A stretch of 64,000 nt of DNA from Gimesia sp. (GTDB lineage Bacteria; Planctomycetota; Planctomycetia; Planctomycetales; Planctomycetaceae), in the NCBI GenBank assembly GCA_002706765.1, contig PAJV01000006.1:2947-66946 (forward strand). Reading direction: 5' to 3'. The notes beneath the pieces were generated by a model. That model saw nothing but the letters and a program-made list of their open reading frames with translations. It ran no database searches and had not been told where the DNA came from. Made by a program: the position numbers and the translations under genes. This document shows positions 56,500 through 64,000 of the stretch, piece by piece. How positions within the stretch are numbered: the first letter of the stretch is position 1; every line of letters begins with the position of its first letter.

Positions 56500-57396
56500 A
56501 TGTCTGCAATGAAACTGTTTCAACGTTATCCCTGGAAGTTACTTAAGCATCAAGGCCTGATCACCTTTTTACTGTTTATCCTGCTCATCTACATGGCTGC
56601 TTCTTCCACGTATCTGACCTACTTTGTCACCGGTTACGTATTGCGGAGCCCGTTCGAGTCCCAGGGAACGTATCTCGTTCGGTCCATTCTGTTTCTGAGC
56701 GACGAGCACAAACATTCGCCGGAAATGTACCGTGCGTACGTCGATGAATTAAAAACACTGGAATGGGACGACGTCAGGGGAGAGCTAATACCGCGTTACC
56801 TGAAAGGTTCGCCGTTTATCGGTTCCCGTTCCATGTTTTGTGAAAAAGACATGATGCGTCTCTGGCCCAAAGAGTTGAAGGCGGAATGCGAGCAGATCAT
56901 TACGAAACAGGAGCAACACCCGACGTTGACCGAACGAGAGTACTTGAATGTTCTGTATTTACACTTCGATCTTTGCAGCAGCACGTATCCAGGAATGCGG
57001 GAAGTGGCCTCGGCCAGGGATGCCAGCGAAACCTGTATGAAAATCAGGGAGATCGTCAATAAGAAACCCCTCATGGGGGATAGTTACGTCTATGATCGTT
57101 ACATCTATATGATGAAAAGCCTTGTCGAGAACGCCTGCCCCACTGCAGTGGAAACCATGAAGAGCGCAACCGCCAGCGAATTATTCTCGATCTATGTCAT
57201 ACGCCTGCTGAATCTGGAATCAGACACCCCCAAACCACCTGCGCCGGAACAAGAACAAATGAGGCAACTGGTAGACCGACTCCTCGAACTGGACGAATCA
57301 GAAAAGATCACCATTGAGAACGAAGCCGGCGTCACCAGGTTTATTCGAGCAAAGTCAGGCGAAGTGATTGTGGAATTAGACGACAGCAGAAAATGA
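56500..57396 (+). CDS. Hypothetical membrane-anchored protein
   Basis: A 298-residue protein with one N-terminal transmembrane helix (about residues 22-43) and a mostly helical domain of about 250 residues behind it. Four to five Cys residues lie in the outside part, no known motif. The ATG at 56500 is preferred to the TTG at 56494; another ATG lies at 56509. It precedes the permuted ACP-like gene by 66 bases on the same strand and may be its partner. Function unknown. Confidence 0.65.
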   Translation: MSAMKLFQRYPWKLLKHQGLITFLLFILLIYMAASSTYLTYFVTGYVLRSPFESQGTYLVRSILFLSDEHKHSPEMYRAYVDELKTLEWDDVRGELIPRYLKGSPFIGSRSMFCEKDMMRLWPKELKAECEQIITKQEQHPTLTEREYLNVLYLHFDLCSSTYPGMREVASARDASETCMKIREIVNKKPLMGDSYVYDRYIYMMKSLVENACPTAVETMKSATASELFSIYVIRLLNLESDTPKPPAPEQEQMRQLVDRLLELDESEKITIENEAGVTRFIRAKSGEVIVELDDSRK

Positions 57397-57462
57397 TAAG
57401 ACTTCCAGACAAATACAGGTTCCAGAAACTTTGAATCCCGTTTGATGTGATGAGCTTAAATC

Positions 57463-58149
57463 ATGGGTCTTGATGGCGTCGCACTTGTAATGGCAATTGA
57501 AGACAAATTCGGTATAACGATACCGGACGATGTCTCTTCAGAAATACGCACTGTGGACGATCTGGTGGGATTCTGCCTCGATCGTATTCACGCCGCTGAT
57601 ACAGTCTATTGCCCTTCGTTGTCCAGTTTTCTCTCACTGCGACATCTCGTGCGCGATATCCGAAATGATCCTGACCTGAGATTACGCCCGCGAGACAATG
57701 TCGAAACGGTGCTGGACGAATCTGATCGAAAACGTCTTTGGCAGCAACTGCCCGAGTTATTGAAATCACATCCGCGTGAACTGAGGCGACCTGCCTGGCT
57801 GCGCAAAACTCTGGTAGTAGTCGTTCTCAGTTTCCCGATTGCATTGATGGCAGTCCTTCCGTGGCACGTTGAAATACTGACATTGATCTGGTTGGCAACC
57901 ATCGCATTGGGCATAATTCTCAATTGGCTCACAATCAATATGCGTACCCGGACGCCAGACGGATATACGACATTTGGTGACATCACCATACGGATCGTGG
58001 GAGTGACTGTCGCAACGAATCCGCCTGCAAAAACAGACTATGACACCGTGTTTTCAATCATCAAAGAAATTATTGTCGATCAACTCGGTGTCGATGCTGA
58101 CGAGGTTGTTCCCACGGCCCGATTTATACAAGACCTCGGCTTGAACTGA
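57463..58149 (+). CDS. Membrane-anchored protein with circularly permuted acyl-carrier-protein-like halves
   Basis: A 228-residue protein. Its N-terminus (MGLDGVALVMAIEDKFGITI, then IRTVDDLVGFCLDRI) matches helices II-IV of an acyl carrier protein starting at the D-S-L block, but the phosphopantetheine Ser is Gly5. Its C-terminus, residues about 197-228 (VFSIIKEIIVDQLGVDADEV, then ARFIQDLGLN), matches helix I up to the same DLG block and then stops. Between lie two transmembrane helices (about 113-128 and 135-158). So the two ACP parts are swapped in order and tethered to the membrane. I recall similar ACP-like proteins in planctomycetes, often keeping this order. Function unknown; without Ser it should not carry a pantetheine arm. 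Confidence 0.7.
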   Translation: MGLDGVALVMAIEDKFGITIPDDVSSEIRTVDDLVGFCLDRIHAADTVYCPSLSSFLSLRHLVRDIRNDPDLRLRPRDNVETVLDESDRKRLWQQLPELLKSHPRELRRPAWLRKTLVVVVLSFPIALMAVLPWHVEILTLIWLATIALGIILNWLTINMRTRTPDGYTTFGDITIRIVGVTVATNPPAKTDYDTVFSIIKEIIVDQLGVDADEVVPTARFIQDLGLN

Positions 58150-58278
58150 CACATTTCAAAACAATGCAAGCTAGGCTGCCGATTAAACCACTGCCATCAG
58201 AAACACCACCCATTTACCAGAACGGCTCTGCCACACGGAATTGAAAACTGGTTCCGGGCAATGATTCCTGGCGACCGT

Positions 58279-58719
58279 TTAACCGTTTGCCGTCCCACGT
58301 AACGATCGATCTGCGAGCATTTGCTCAATCTTAACAATCGCTTTAGATCGGTTTGAGCCTTTGATCAGCCATTGGGGGAGTGCATATAGCGCCGCCTGAT
58401 TTCGGTCTTCGTTGCCTCTAAGGACATCTCGGATCTGCCGAAGCCGGTTTTCATTCTCAGCCCATAGCACGTTGTCACCAATGCAGATTCGGTACCAGAA
58501 CCGATGCTCAAGTGACGCGCCCGATTTGAGTTCGTCAACAATGCCACATTGGGAGCACAGAATTCGTTTGACACAAAACCCGATATACGGGTTACGGTAA
58601 GTGCCATGCACACCGCGCGCGTACGTTTTTCCGACGCAACGACCTCCGCATGACGGGCAGACAAGGTCGTAGTCAGGACCGTCTTGGCCATAAAATAGTG
58701 TGTCTGTATCAAACCACAT
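58279..58719 (-). CDS. Hypothetical zinc-ribbon protein
   Basis: A 146-residue soluble protein. CPSCGGRC at about residues 21-28 and CSQCG at about 55-59 form a probable CxxC...CxxC zinc ribbon. The C-terminal half is basic and helical (RSKAIVKIEQMLADRS). No family recognised. A DNA- or RNA-binding role is only suggested by the zinc ribbon. It is convergent with the permuted ACP gene. Confidence 0.55.
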   Translation of the reverse strand: MWFDTDTLFYGQDGPDYDLVCPSCGGRCVGKTYARGVHGTYRNPYIGFCVKRILCSQCGIVDELKSGASLEHRFWYRICIGDNVLWAENENRLRQIRDVLRGNEDRNQAALYALPQWLIKGSNRSKAIVKIEQMLADRSLRGTANG

Positions 58720-59372
58720 TGTGCCAGTTAGCCTTTGAGAGATAGAATTTGAATCTGTCTATATTTATCAGGATTGCTGTCTCGTATCAATTGCTGTCTT
58801 CTGGGCTGACGTTCACATCTGGTGTTTACCAAGGTAACACCCCCCAACGACCAGATTTTTAGCTTTACCGACGGCGCCTGCCGCTTCTGGAACAACCAAC
58901 TCCTGATCCCCGCCGGCTACCAGGGCTTGCTGCTGGAACGAAATACAAAACCCTGAGCGGCGCTCGTCGAAAGTAATAAACTCGACAACAAACCGTCCCG
59001 AACTATTTTTCCGATCGCCTCTGCCACGCTGAGATGAAAAAAAGGTAAGGTGATGAATGAGCCGTGGAGCTTTTTTGTGCACGATTAATCTGTAACAAGT
59101 TTCTTGTATAGTTGTAAGGTTTTGTAACTAAATGACTTGTATTATTTATGTGCTTGTGAAATGCATTGACCCATTTATGCCTATGTGTATAAAATGCTAT
59201 GTAGGAACAGCCTATCTTGTAGAATATTTATGCAAGGTAAGTTTACCAGTACTAAATGTGATCACGTTGCTTATTTTATGATGTATATGATAATTAGTGA
59301 TCAGCTTTACGAAGGCTTCTAGATCTCCAAGTTTAATCATGGCCTTTATATGGAAGAGAAAAAACTCTTAGC
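58720..59372. other. Gap with a possible gene remnant and an AT-rich upstream region
   Basis: About 650 bases. At 58820-58965 a plus-strand frame reads like protein (FTKVTPPNDQIFSFTDG, RFWNNQLLIPAGYQ) but is short and lacks a start, so it may be a remnant. From about 59090 the sequence is strikingly AT-rich and leads into the three-gene cassette. Confidence 0.5.
59166..59193 (+). promoter_or_regulatory. Candidate sigma-70 promoter of the three-gene cassette
   Basis: TTGACC at 59166-59171 and TATAAA at 59188-59193 with a 16-base spacer. It would give a 5' leader of about 170 bases before the ATG at 59373. Confidence 0.45.
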
Positions 59373-60182
59373 ATGAGTAACGAAAAATGCCCATCTTTTG
59401 AAAATCCACCAGTCATTGAGACCGCTCTTTCTGTTCAATTTGATGAACTATCAAATTTCAAATCTACGCACTTTGGCATGTTCTACGAGACTGTTAAAGA
59501 CAGATTTCCTGTGGTTGAAGATCAGTCTAGGCTCGCCCCAGTAAGAGAACCTTTTCCAAGAATCCCGCGAATGCAAGGAATCCGATTCAAGGCCAACGAG
59601 GGGGGGCCTGACCGGGTATGGTATAAGGAACCTGATCACGGGAGTAAGATGTTGCAATTGCAGCCAGATAGATATGTTTTTAACTGGTGTCAGAAAGAAG
59701 GTGAGAAATATCCTCGTTTTTCAACTTATCTCCCACAATGCTTATCAGGATTTAAAGAATTCACAGAGTGGGCTCAGCAAAATGAACTAGGTCAAGTCAA
59801 ACCAAATCTTTGTGAAGTCACCTATATCAATCAACTGTATCCTTATGAAGATGAAAAACTGATAGATTTTTTTGGAACTGTATTCACTGGTTTGCGATGG
59901 GAAACTTCTGATAACTGGCTTCCACAACCGCCTGAAATTGCGTCTTTCAACAGAGTTTTTGTAATAGAAGAAAATAAAGGAAGACTTTACGTAGAAGCCA
60001 GTTTCGCAGTTGATGGTGAAGGGCAAGAATTTATCCTGTTAAAAATCACAGCGAGGGTGAATATTAAAGAAGATGGCGATCTAGAGGAAGGAATGAACTT
60101 AGCTCACATTTGGGTTGTAAAAGGATTTACAAGCCTCACCGAAGATCACATTCAAGTTGAACGATGGAAACGGAGCCAGTAA
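59373..60182 (+). CDS. TIGR04255-family protein
   Basis: A 269-residue protein with the family N-terminal motif PPVIETALSVQF. TIGR04255 proteins are of unknown function, scattered among bacteria, and frequently sit in mobile or accessory regions. The ribosome site GGAAGAG is upstream of the ATG. No transmembrane helix. Its codon use is more AT-rich than that of the surrounding chromosome. The stop codon overlaps the ATG of the next gene (TAATG), so the two are coupled. Confidence 0.78.
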   Translation: MSNEKCPSFENPPVIETALSVQFDELSNFKSTHFGMFYETVKDRFPVVEDQSRLAPVREPFPRIPRMQGIRFKANEGGPDRVWYKEPDHGSKMLQLQPDRYVFNWCQKEGEKYPRFSTYLPQCLSGFKEFTEWAQQNELGQVKPNLCEVTYINQLYPYEDEKLIDFFGTVFTGLRWETSDNWLPQPPEIASFNRVFVIEENKGRLYVEASFAVDGEGQEFILLKITARVNIKEDGDLEEGMNLAHIWVVKGFTSLTEDHIQVERWKRSQ

Positions 60183-60652
60183 TGGTTATAACAGCTACTG
60201 CAGATGATATAACAACTTTTTCTCGTGCTAAATGTTTGACTACAAGCGCTGATAATTCGGTTGAGTGGGGGCGTGAATCTCGAGAACGATCAGCTGAATG
60301 GTATCGTCCTTGTGAGGAGAAAGTTATTGGATTCCTTCAATTAAGCGCTAACTGGGATAGTTATGGGGCGTTCCCAATAAGAGAAGAATCTGTCGAACGC
60401 GCACTCACAGTTCTTTACGATTTATCTTTGGTAAAGGGGATCAGGCGCCCTCGTGTTGTTCCCACTGTATCTGGCAACGTTGGGCTATCATGGGAGTGGG
60501 ATGATTGTAATCAAGAACTCGACGTCGAAGTGGATGCTTCACGAGGTGTTCGCTACTCATATTATAATGAGAATGATCCTGACAAAAATCTCGAAGAAAT
60601 AACTACATATGATCTCATGGATATAGCACAAATTCTTACTGATAAATGGTAA
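60182..60652 (+). CDS. Hypothetical partner protein of the TIGR04255 gene
   Basis: The ATG at 60182 overlaps the preceding stop (TAATG) and has GGAG five bases upstream; the frame also opens at 60164 but the internal start is better. The 156-residue product has a motif LSANWDSYGAFPI at about residue 55-67, which I recall as a common feature of proteins encoded next to TIGR04255 genes. No catalytic motif is evident and no function can be given. It is followed by the third cassette gene after ten bases. Confidence 0.65.
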   Translation: MVITATADDITTFSRAKCLTTSADNSVEWGRESRERSAEWYRPCEEKVIGFLQLSANWDSYGAFPIREESVERALTVLYDLSLVKGIRRPRVVPTVSGNVGLSWEWDDCNQELDVEVDASRGVRYSYYNENDPDKNLEEITTYDLMDIAQILTDKW

Positions 60653-60662
60653 TGGACGATGA

Positions 60663-61097
60663 ATGAGCCAATCGGGGGCTGTGGAAAATATAGATGATGA
60701 TGATATTCTTATGAGGCGTATACAGCCTGATGAGGACATGGTTGCTAAACGTAAAGAAGGTGGTTTACGTGCTTCATCCTTTGCAATGCAAACGAGGCGA
60801 GGAGAAGACTATTTATCTTGTTCCCTTCTTCGGATTACTTCGCCAAAAGAATTATTAGAGTTAATACCAGCAGGGGGAAAAAGCAACGATAGATGGAGAA
60901 TATCAATCTTTCGTGCCTCTGACGCGAGGAATAATGGATACGAAATTATTCACGATCCTACAGATGAAGATTATGGTCACTCTATTGTAACAGGTCAAAA
61001 CGGTGAGCCGATGCCAAACCACAAATTCAAAGAAATTGCTAGACATTCAAGGATTCTCACCGTAGAAGAAATAGAAAATCCGAATTTAATTACATAA
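60663..61097 (+). CDS. Hypothetical third gene of the AT-rich cassette
   Basis: A 144-residue soluble protein. The N-terminus DDDILMRRIQPDED, then GLRASSFAMQTRRG, and the later GYEIIHDPTDEDYGHSIVTG resemble a recurring small-protein type found in accessory regions (R-R-I-x-P, then R-x-S-S-x-A, then a D-P segment ending in H). No function is known to me. Ten bases separate it from the second gene, and the three form one transcription unit with AT-rich composition. Confidence 0.6.
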   Translation: MSQSGAVENIDDDDILMRRIQPDEDMVAKRKEGGLRASSFAMQTRRGEDYLSCSLLRITSPKELLELIPAGGKSNDRWRISIFRASDARNNGYEIIHDPTDEDYGHSIVTGQNGEPMPNHKFKEIARHSRILTVEEIENPNLIT

Positions 61098-61552
61098 AAA
61101 CAAATAAAGGTTCCAGGAACCAAAAGCCGTCCCGGTTTCCTAAAAATGCCGGGCGTATAAATGCAGTGATGTGATTCCCCACTGCTGCAGGGGCTTGCTG
61201 GCATGGCTGTGGACTGTCTGCCCGGAACCAAACAGTTCGTCCCCGATATCAGGTAACTTGCTACTGATCAGCCTGGAGCAGTCTGTCTCTTGCAGGGGGC
61301 TGTCAAACACGATCTCCATTTCACGTTCATAAAGGCTCGTCAGATTTTTCAAGATCTCTGGGTCCAGGTCAGGTGAAAGCCAGTCCTTTTCAATAACCGG
61401 TAGCAGGTATTGCCGTCGTGTTCGACTGAGAATGGCTGCTTAACATTCGGGGCCCCAGGCTCGCTGAGACTACTTTACACCTGATTGACCTGTTAGACTC
61501 ACCTGATTCTTTTCTTTCGGTGACTTGAACCTGTTTTTCTAAGGAGTTTAAA
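61098..61552. other. Gap with a possible degraded gene
   Basis: About 455 bases. GGTTCC-A-GGAACC at 61109-61121 is a short inverted repeat after the cassette, a possible boundary or terminator. On the minus strand 61352-61140 reads as a plausible protein C-terminus, perhaps a fossil gene. AAGGAG at 61541-61546 is the ribosome site of the next gene. Confidence 0.45.
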
Positions 61553-62563
61553 GTGGCCTTCACTCGATTCGCCAGCGTCCTGCTTTTCTGCCTCATGTCG
61601 ACTGCCGTACAGGGCGGTGAGACGGTCAACATTCTGAACTACGTTCGCGCTGAGAGCGACATGCAGTTCAAAGGCTATGCTGCCAAGGCGGGCGGCGTCG
61701 GCAAGCTCTTGAATTTTCGCGAGGTGTATTCGGTCGAGAACCAGACGACGATCCGCGGCAATCGGGACACGTTGTATTCCTTTGGTGTGTACGACTTGAC
61801 CAGCCCGATCACGATCATCAAGCCGGCATCACCGGACCGGTTCCAGTCGCTGCTCGTAATTGACCAGGACGAGTTTAACCCCGTGCTCAAGAATGGTGCG
61901 GGTAAGGTGACGTTGACGATCGACGACGTCGGTACGCGTTATGTGATGCTGGTGTTCCGCACCTTCTGTGATCCCAACAGCCGGGAAGACATGAAACAGG
62001 CACACGCCCTGCAGGATGCGATCAAGGTCGAGCAGGCATCGGCGGGCCAACTCGAACTGCCGGACTGGGATGAGACGTCGCTTGTGGCGACCCGTCAAGC
62101 GCTGAATCAACTGGCTGCCAAGCTGGATGGCTTTCCGGACGCCTTCGGGCCAAGAGGGGACGTCGATCCAACCCAGCACCTGCTGGGGGCCGCGTTTGGC
62201 TGGGGCGGAAATCCGCAGCGCGGGGCGATGTACTTCAATGTCACGCCGAAGCAGAACGACGGTCAGATCGCTTACACACTCACAATGCCTAAAGACGTGC
62301 CCGTTGCCGCCTTCTGGTCGGTCACCGTTTACAACAAAGATGGCTTCTTCACGCCTAACGACCTCAATGCCTACTCGTTCAACAGCATCACTGCCAAACG
62401 CGATGATGACGGCAAGGTGACGATCCATTTCGGCGGCGACTCTACGGCAAGCAATTATCTGCCCATCACCGACGGCTGGAATTACATCGTCCGCTGTTAC
62501 CTTCCCGGCTGGCAGATTGTGGAGGGCAACTGGACGCCGCCTGCGCTGCAGCCTGTCGAATAA
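61553..62563 (+). CDS. DUF1254/DUF1214 secreted protein
   Basis: A 336-residue exported protein with a GTG start at 61553 and AAGGAG seven bases upstream. The N-terminal signal ([18 protein letters not shown]) is followed by DUF1254 ([50 protein letters not shown]) and by DUF1214 ([29 protein letters not shown]). Proteins with these two domains are common in bacteria, usually periplasmic, with unclear function. The gene is visibly GC-richer than the cassette to its left, so a different origin is likely. Confidence 0.88.
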   Translation: MAFTRFASVLLFCLMSTAVQGGETVNILNYVRAESDMQFKGYAAKAGGVGKLLNFREVYSVENQTTIRGNRDTLYSFGVYDLTSPITIIKPASPDRFQSLLVIDQDEFNPVLKNGAGKVTLTIDDVGTRYVMLVFRTFCDPNSREDMKQAHALQDAIKVEQASAGQLELPDWDETSLVATRQALNQLAAKLDGFPDAFGPRGDVDPTQHLLGAAFGWGGNPQRGAMYFNVTPKQNDGQIAYTLTMPKDVPVAAFWSVTVYNKDGFFTPNDLNAYSFNSITAKRDDDGKVTIHFGGDSTASNYLPITDGWNYIVRCYLPGWQIVEGNWTPPALQPVE

Positions 62564-62840
62564 TCGCAGAGCACAGACAGAGGCCCGGTGAAGTGGCTGG
62601 CGTTCACTGAGAATTATCTGCGAAGCAATAACAGATGGGAGGTTCAAAAAATATTGGACCTCCCCTATTCATTTATCATCCGTTCCACGCACTGCGATGC
62701 TGTGATGTTCCCATGGGTAATTCAGGGGAACCAGAGTTGGTGGCCTCTCCCGCACTCTTTTGCATTTCTCCACAAATCAATCATAATGCAGTTATGGACT
62801 GAAAACTGCACTCTTAGATCACCAACGAAAACACGCGCCC

Positions 62841-64000
62841 ATGCTTTCCGAACTCAAACTCCTCGACGCCACACTGCACCGCACGGAAACAGAAACCCGG
62901 ATGCCGTTTCGGTTTGGTATCGCCGTCATGACGGCGGCGCCGCATGTGTTTCTGCGGTGTCGGTATGAAATTGACGGTCAGGTCGTCACCGGCATTGCGG
63001 CGGAAGGTCTGCTGCCCAGGTGGTTTGATAAGTCGCCTGAGAAACAGGCAACGCAGGAGATCGACGAGATGCTGCTGGTCATTCGGCAGGCGGTCGCGTT
63101 TGCGCGGCAGGCGACAGCCGCGCCCGCGTTTGATTTCTGGCGGCAGGTTTACCAGGCACAGGTGACGTGGGCCGCGGAGCAGGGGCTGCCTTCGCTGCTG
63201 GCGCAGTTTGGGGTCAGCATGGTCGAACGCACGCTGCTCGATGCGCTGGCCCGGGCCGAACAGTGTAACCTGGCGACGCTGCTGTGGGAGAACCGCGTCG
63301 GCCTGGATCTGGCGGCGATTCACCCCGAACTGGCGGGCCGCACGCCGAACGAGTTTCTGCCTGATCAGCCGCTGTCGAAAATCATCGCCCGCCACACGGT
63401 CGGACTCTCCGATCCGTTGACTGCCGCCGACCTGACGCCCGAGAACCGCATCGATGACGGGCTGCCGCAAACGCTGGAAGACTGCATTCGCGTCTACGGT
63501 TTGCGGCACTTCAAGCTCAAGGCGCAAGGCGATGTCGACCGCGACCTGGAACGGCTGCGGTGCGTCGCGCGGGTTATCACCGCGCATTGCGGAAACAACT
63601 TCTCGTTCACGCTGGACGGCAACGAGCAGTACCGCGAGTTCCCTCGCTTCGTCGAACTCTGGGACGGCATTCAGGCTGATGCATTGTTGTCTGGGTTCTT
63701 CGAACGTCTGATTTTCATCGAGCAGCCCCTGCATCGCAGCGTGGCATTGGACCCTGCGATTGCGAACATTGCCGACTGGGAAAACGGGCCGCCGGTGATC
63801 ATTGATGAATCGGACGCCGCCCTCAGTGCGCTGGAACAGGCGTTGCAGCTGGGTTACGCGGGGACGAGCCACAAAAACTGCAAAGGCATCATGAAGACGA
63901 CCGCCCATCGCTGCCTGATCAATTTTCGCAACGCGCGCGAGAACACGAGCCGTTACCAGATGAGCGGCGAAGACCTGGTGAATATCGGCCCGGTCGCGTT
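62841..64000 (+). CDS. Mandelate racemase/muconate lactonizing enzyme superfamily protein (truncated at the right edge)
   Basis: The frame from the ATG at 62841 runs off the right edge, so 386 residues are visible and the end is missing. RHFKLKAQGDVDRDLERL near residue 222 carries the KxK catalytic lysines of the enolase superfamily, SFTLDGNEQY the first metal-binding Asp, RLIFIEQPLHR the second Glu, and VIIDESD the third acid, followed by the AGTSHKNCKGI segment. Such enzymes take a proton next to a carboxylate: dehydratases, racemases and cycloisomerases. The substrate is unknown. No ribosome site is evident before the ATG. It follows the DUF1254 gene by 277 bases. Confidence 0.88.
   Translation, partial: MLSELKLLDATLHRTETETRMPFRFGIAVMTAAPHVFLRCRYEIDGQVVTGIAAEGLLPRWFDKSPEKQATQEIDEMLLVIRQAVAFARQATAAPAFDFWRQVYQAQVTWAAEQGLPSLLAQFGVSMVERTLLDALARAEQCNLATLLWENRVGLDLAAIHPELAGRTPNEFLPDQPLSKIIARHTVGLSDPLTAADLTPENRIDDGLPQTLEDCIRVYGLRHFKLKAQGDVDRDLERLRCVARVITAHCGNNFSFTLDGNEQYREFPRFVELWDGIQADALLSGFFERLIFIEQPLHRSVALDPAIANIADWENGPPVIIDESDAALSALEQALQLGYAGTSHKNCKGIMKTTAHRCLINFRNARENTSRYQMSGEDLVNIGPVA

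Noticed and set aside
58813-59082. 89-codon minus-strand frame
   Set aside because: Unlikely composition; the opposite strand reads more like a gene remnant.
61829-62647. 272-codon minus-strand frame opposite the DUF1254 gene
   Set aside because: Shadow of a well supported gene in GC-rich sequence.
62814-63908. 364-codon minus-strand frame opposite the enolase-superfamily gene
   Set aside because: High-GC shadow; composition full of Arg, Gln and His with no domain, while the plus-strand frame has all superfamily motifs.

Overview
The window looks like chromosome of a planctomycete, most likely a Gimesia-like member of the Planctomycetaceae. The evidence is: an N-terminal EQLEDRTLLAG-type motif on a giant exported protein, a DUF1592/DUF1552 cytochrome pair, a formylglycine sulfatase, a YHYH protein, several secreted proteins of unknown family, mostly single genes or short operons, and moderate GC. 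No rRNA, tRNA, CRISPR array, transposase or phage structural gene was recognised.

Layout. 1-3.1 kb: 3' truncated giant secreted protein (NHL-like repeats plus a metzincin zinc site). 3.5-11.7 kb: a phosphodiesterase-fold protein followed by a lipopolysaccharide inner-core locus (hldE, waaF, a GT87 membrane glycosyltransferase, a Kdo/heptose kinase-like protein, two GT2 enzymes), which argues for heptose-containing LPS. 11.7-18.3 kb: sulfatase, ychF, hisC, hisB and a conserved nuclease-like protein. 18.5-25.6 kb: DUF1552/DUF1592 pair and a tripartite tricarboxylate transporter in which the binding protein and the TctB subunit are one polypeptide. 25.8-34.3 kb: secreted unknown, GT39-like membrane protein, lgt, ECF sigma factor, YHYH protein, and a large secreted alpha/beta hydrolase.

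34.3-40.6 kb: six co-directional membrane-protein genes resembling the membrane arm of complex I (NuoH, J, K, L and M-like), with no NADH or quinone-module subunits nearby and with most of the charged proton-channel residues lost. I consider this the most interesting system in the window. 40.8-54.6 kb: mostly housekeeping and redox genes (gamma-glutamylcyclotransferase-like, CoA-disulfide reductase-rhodanese, redoxin, quinone oxidoreductase, SDR, RNase PH, queE, purK-purE, a sugar isomerase-like TIM barrel), plus a pentapeptide-repeat/TIR protein and an ATP-grasp gene.

54.6-56.5 kb is a gene-poor repeat field with several families of palindromic intergenic repeats, one showing compensatory changes in its stems. 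Beyond it lies accessory sequence: a membrane-anchored, apparently circularly permuted acyl-carrier-protein-like protein (57.5 kb), a zinc-ribbon protein, an AT-rich three-gene cassette led by a TIGR04255-family protein (59.4-61.1 kb), and a visibly GC-richer end holding a DUF1254/DUF1214 protein and a right-truncated enolase-superfamily enzyme.
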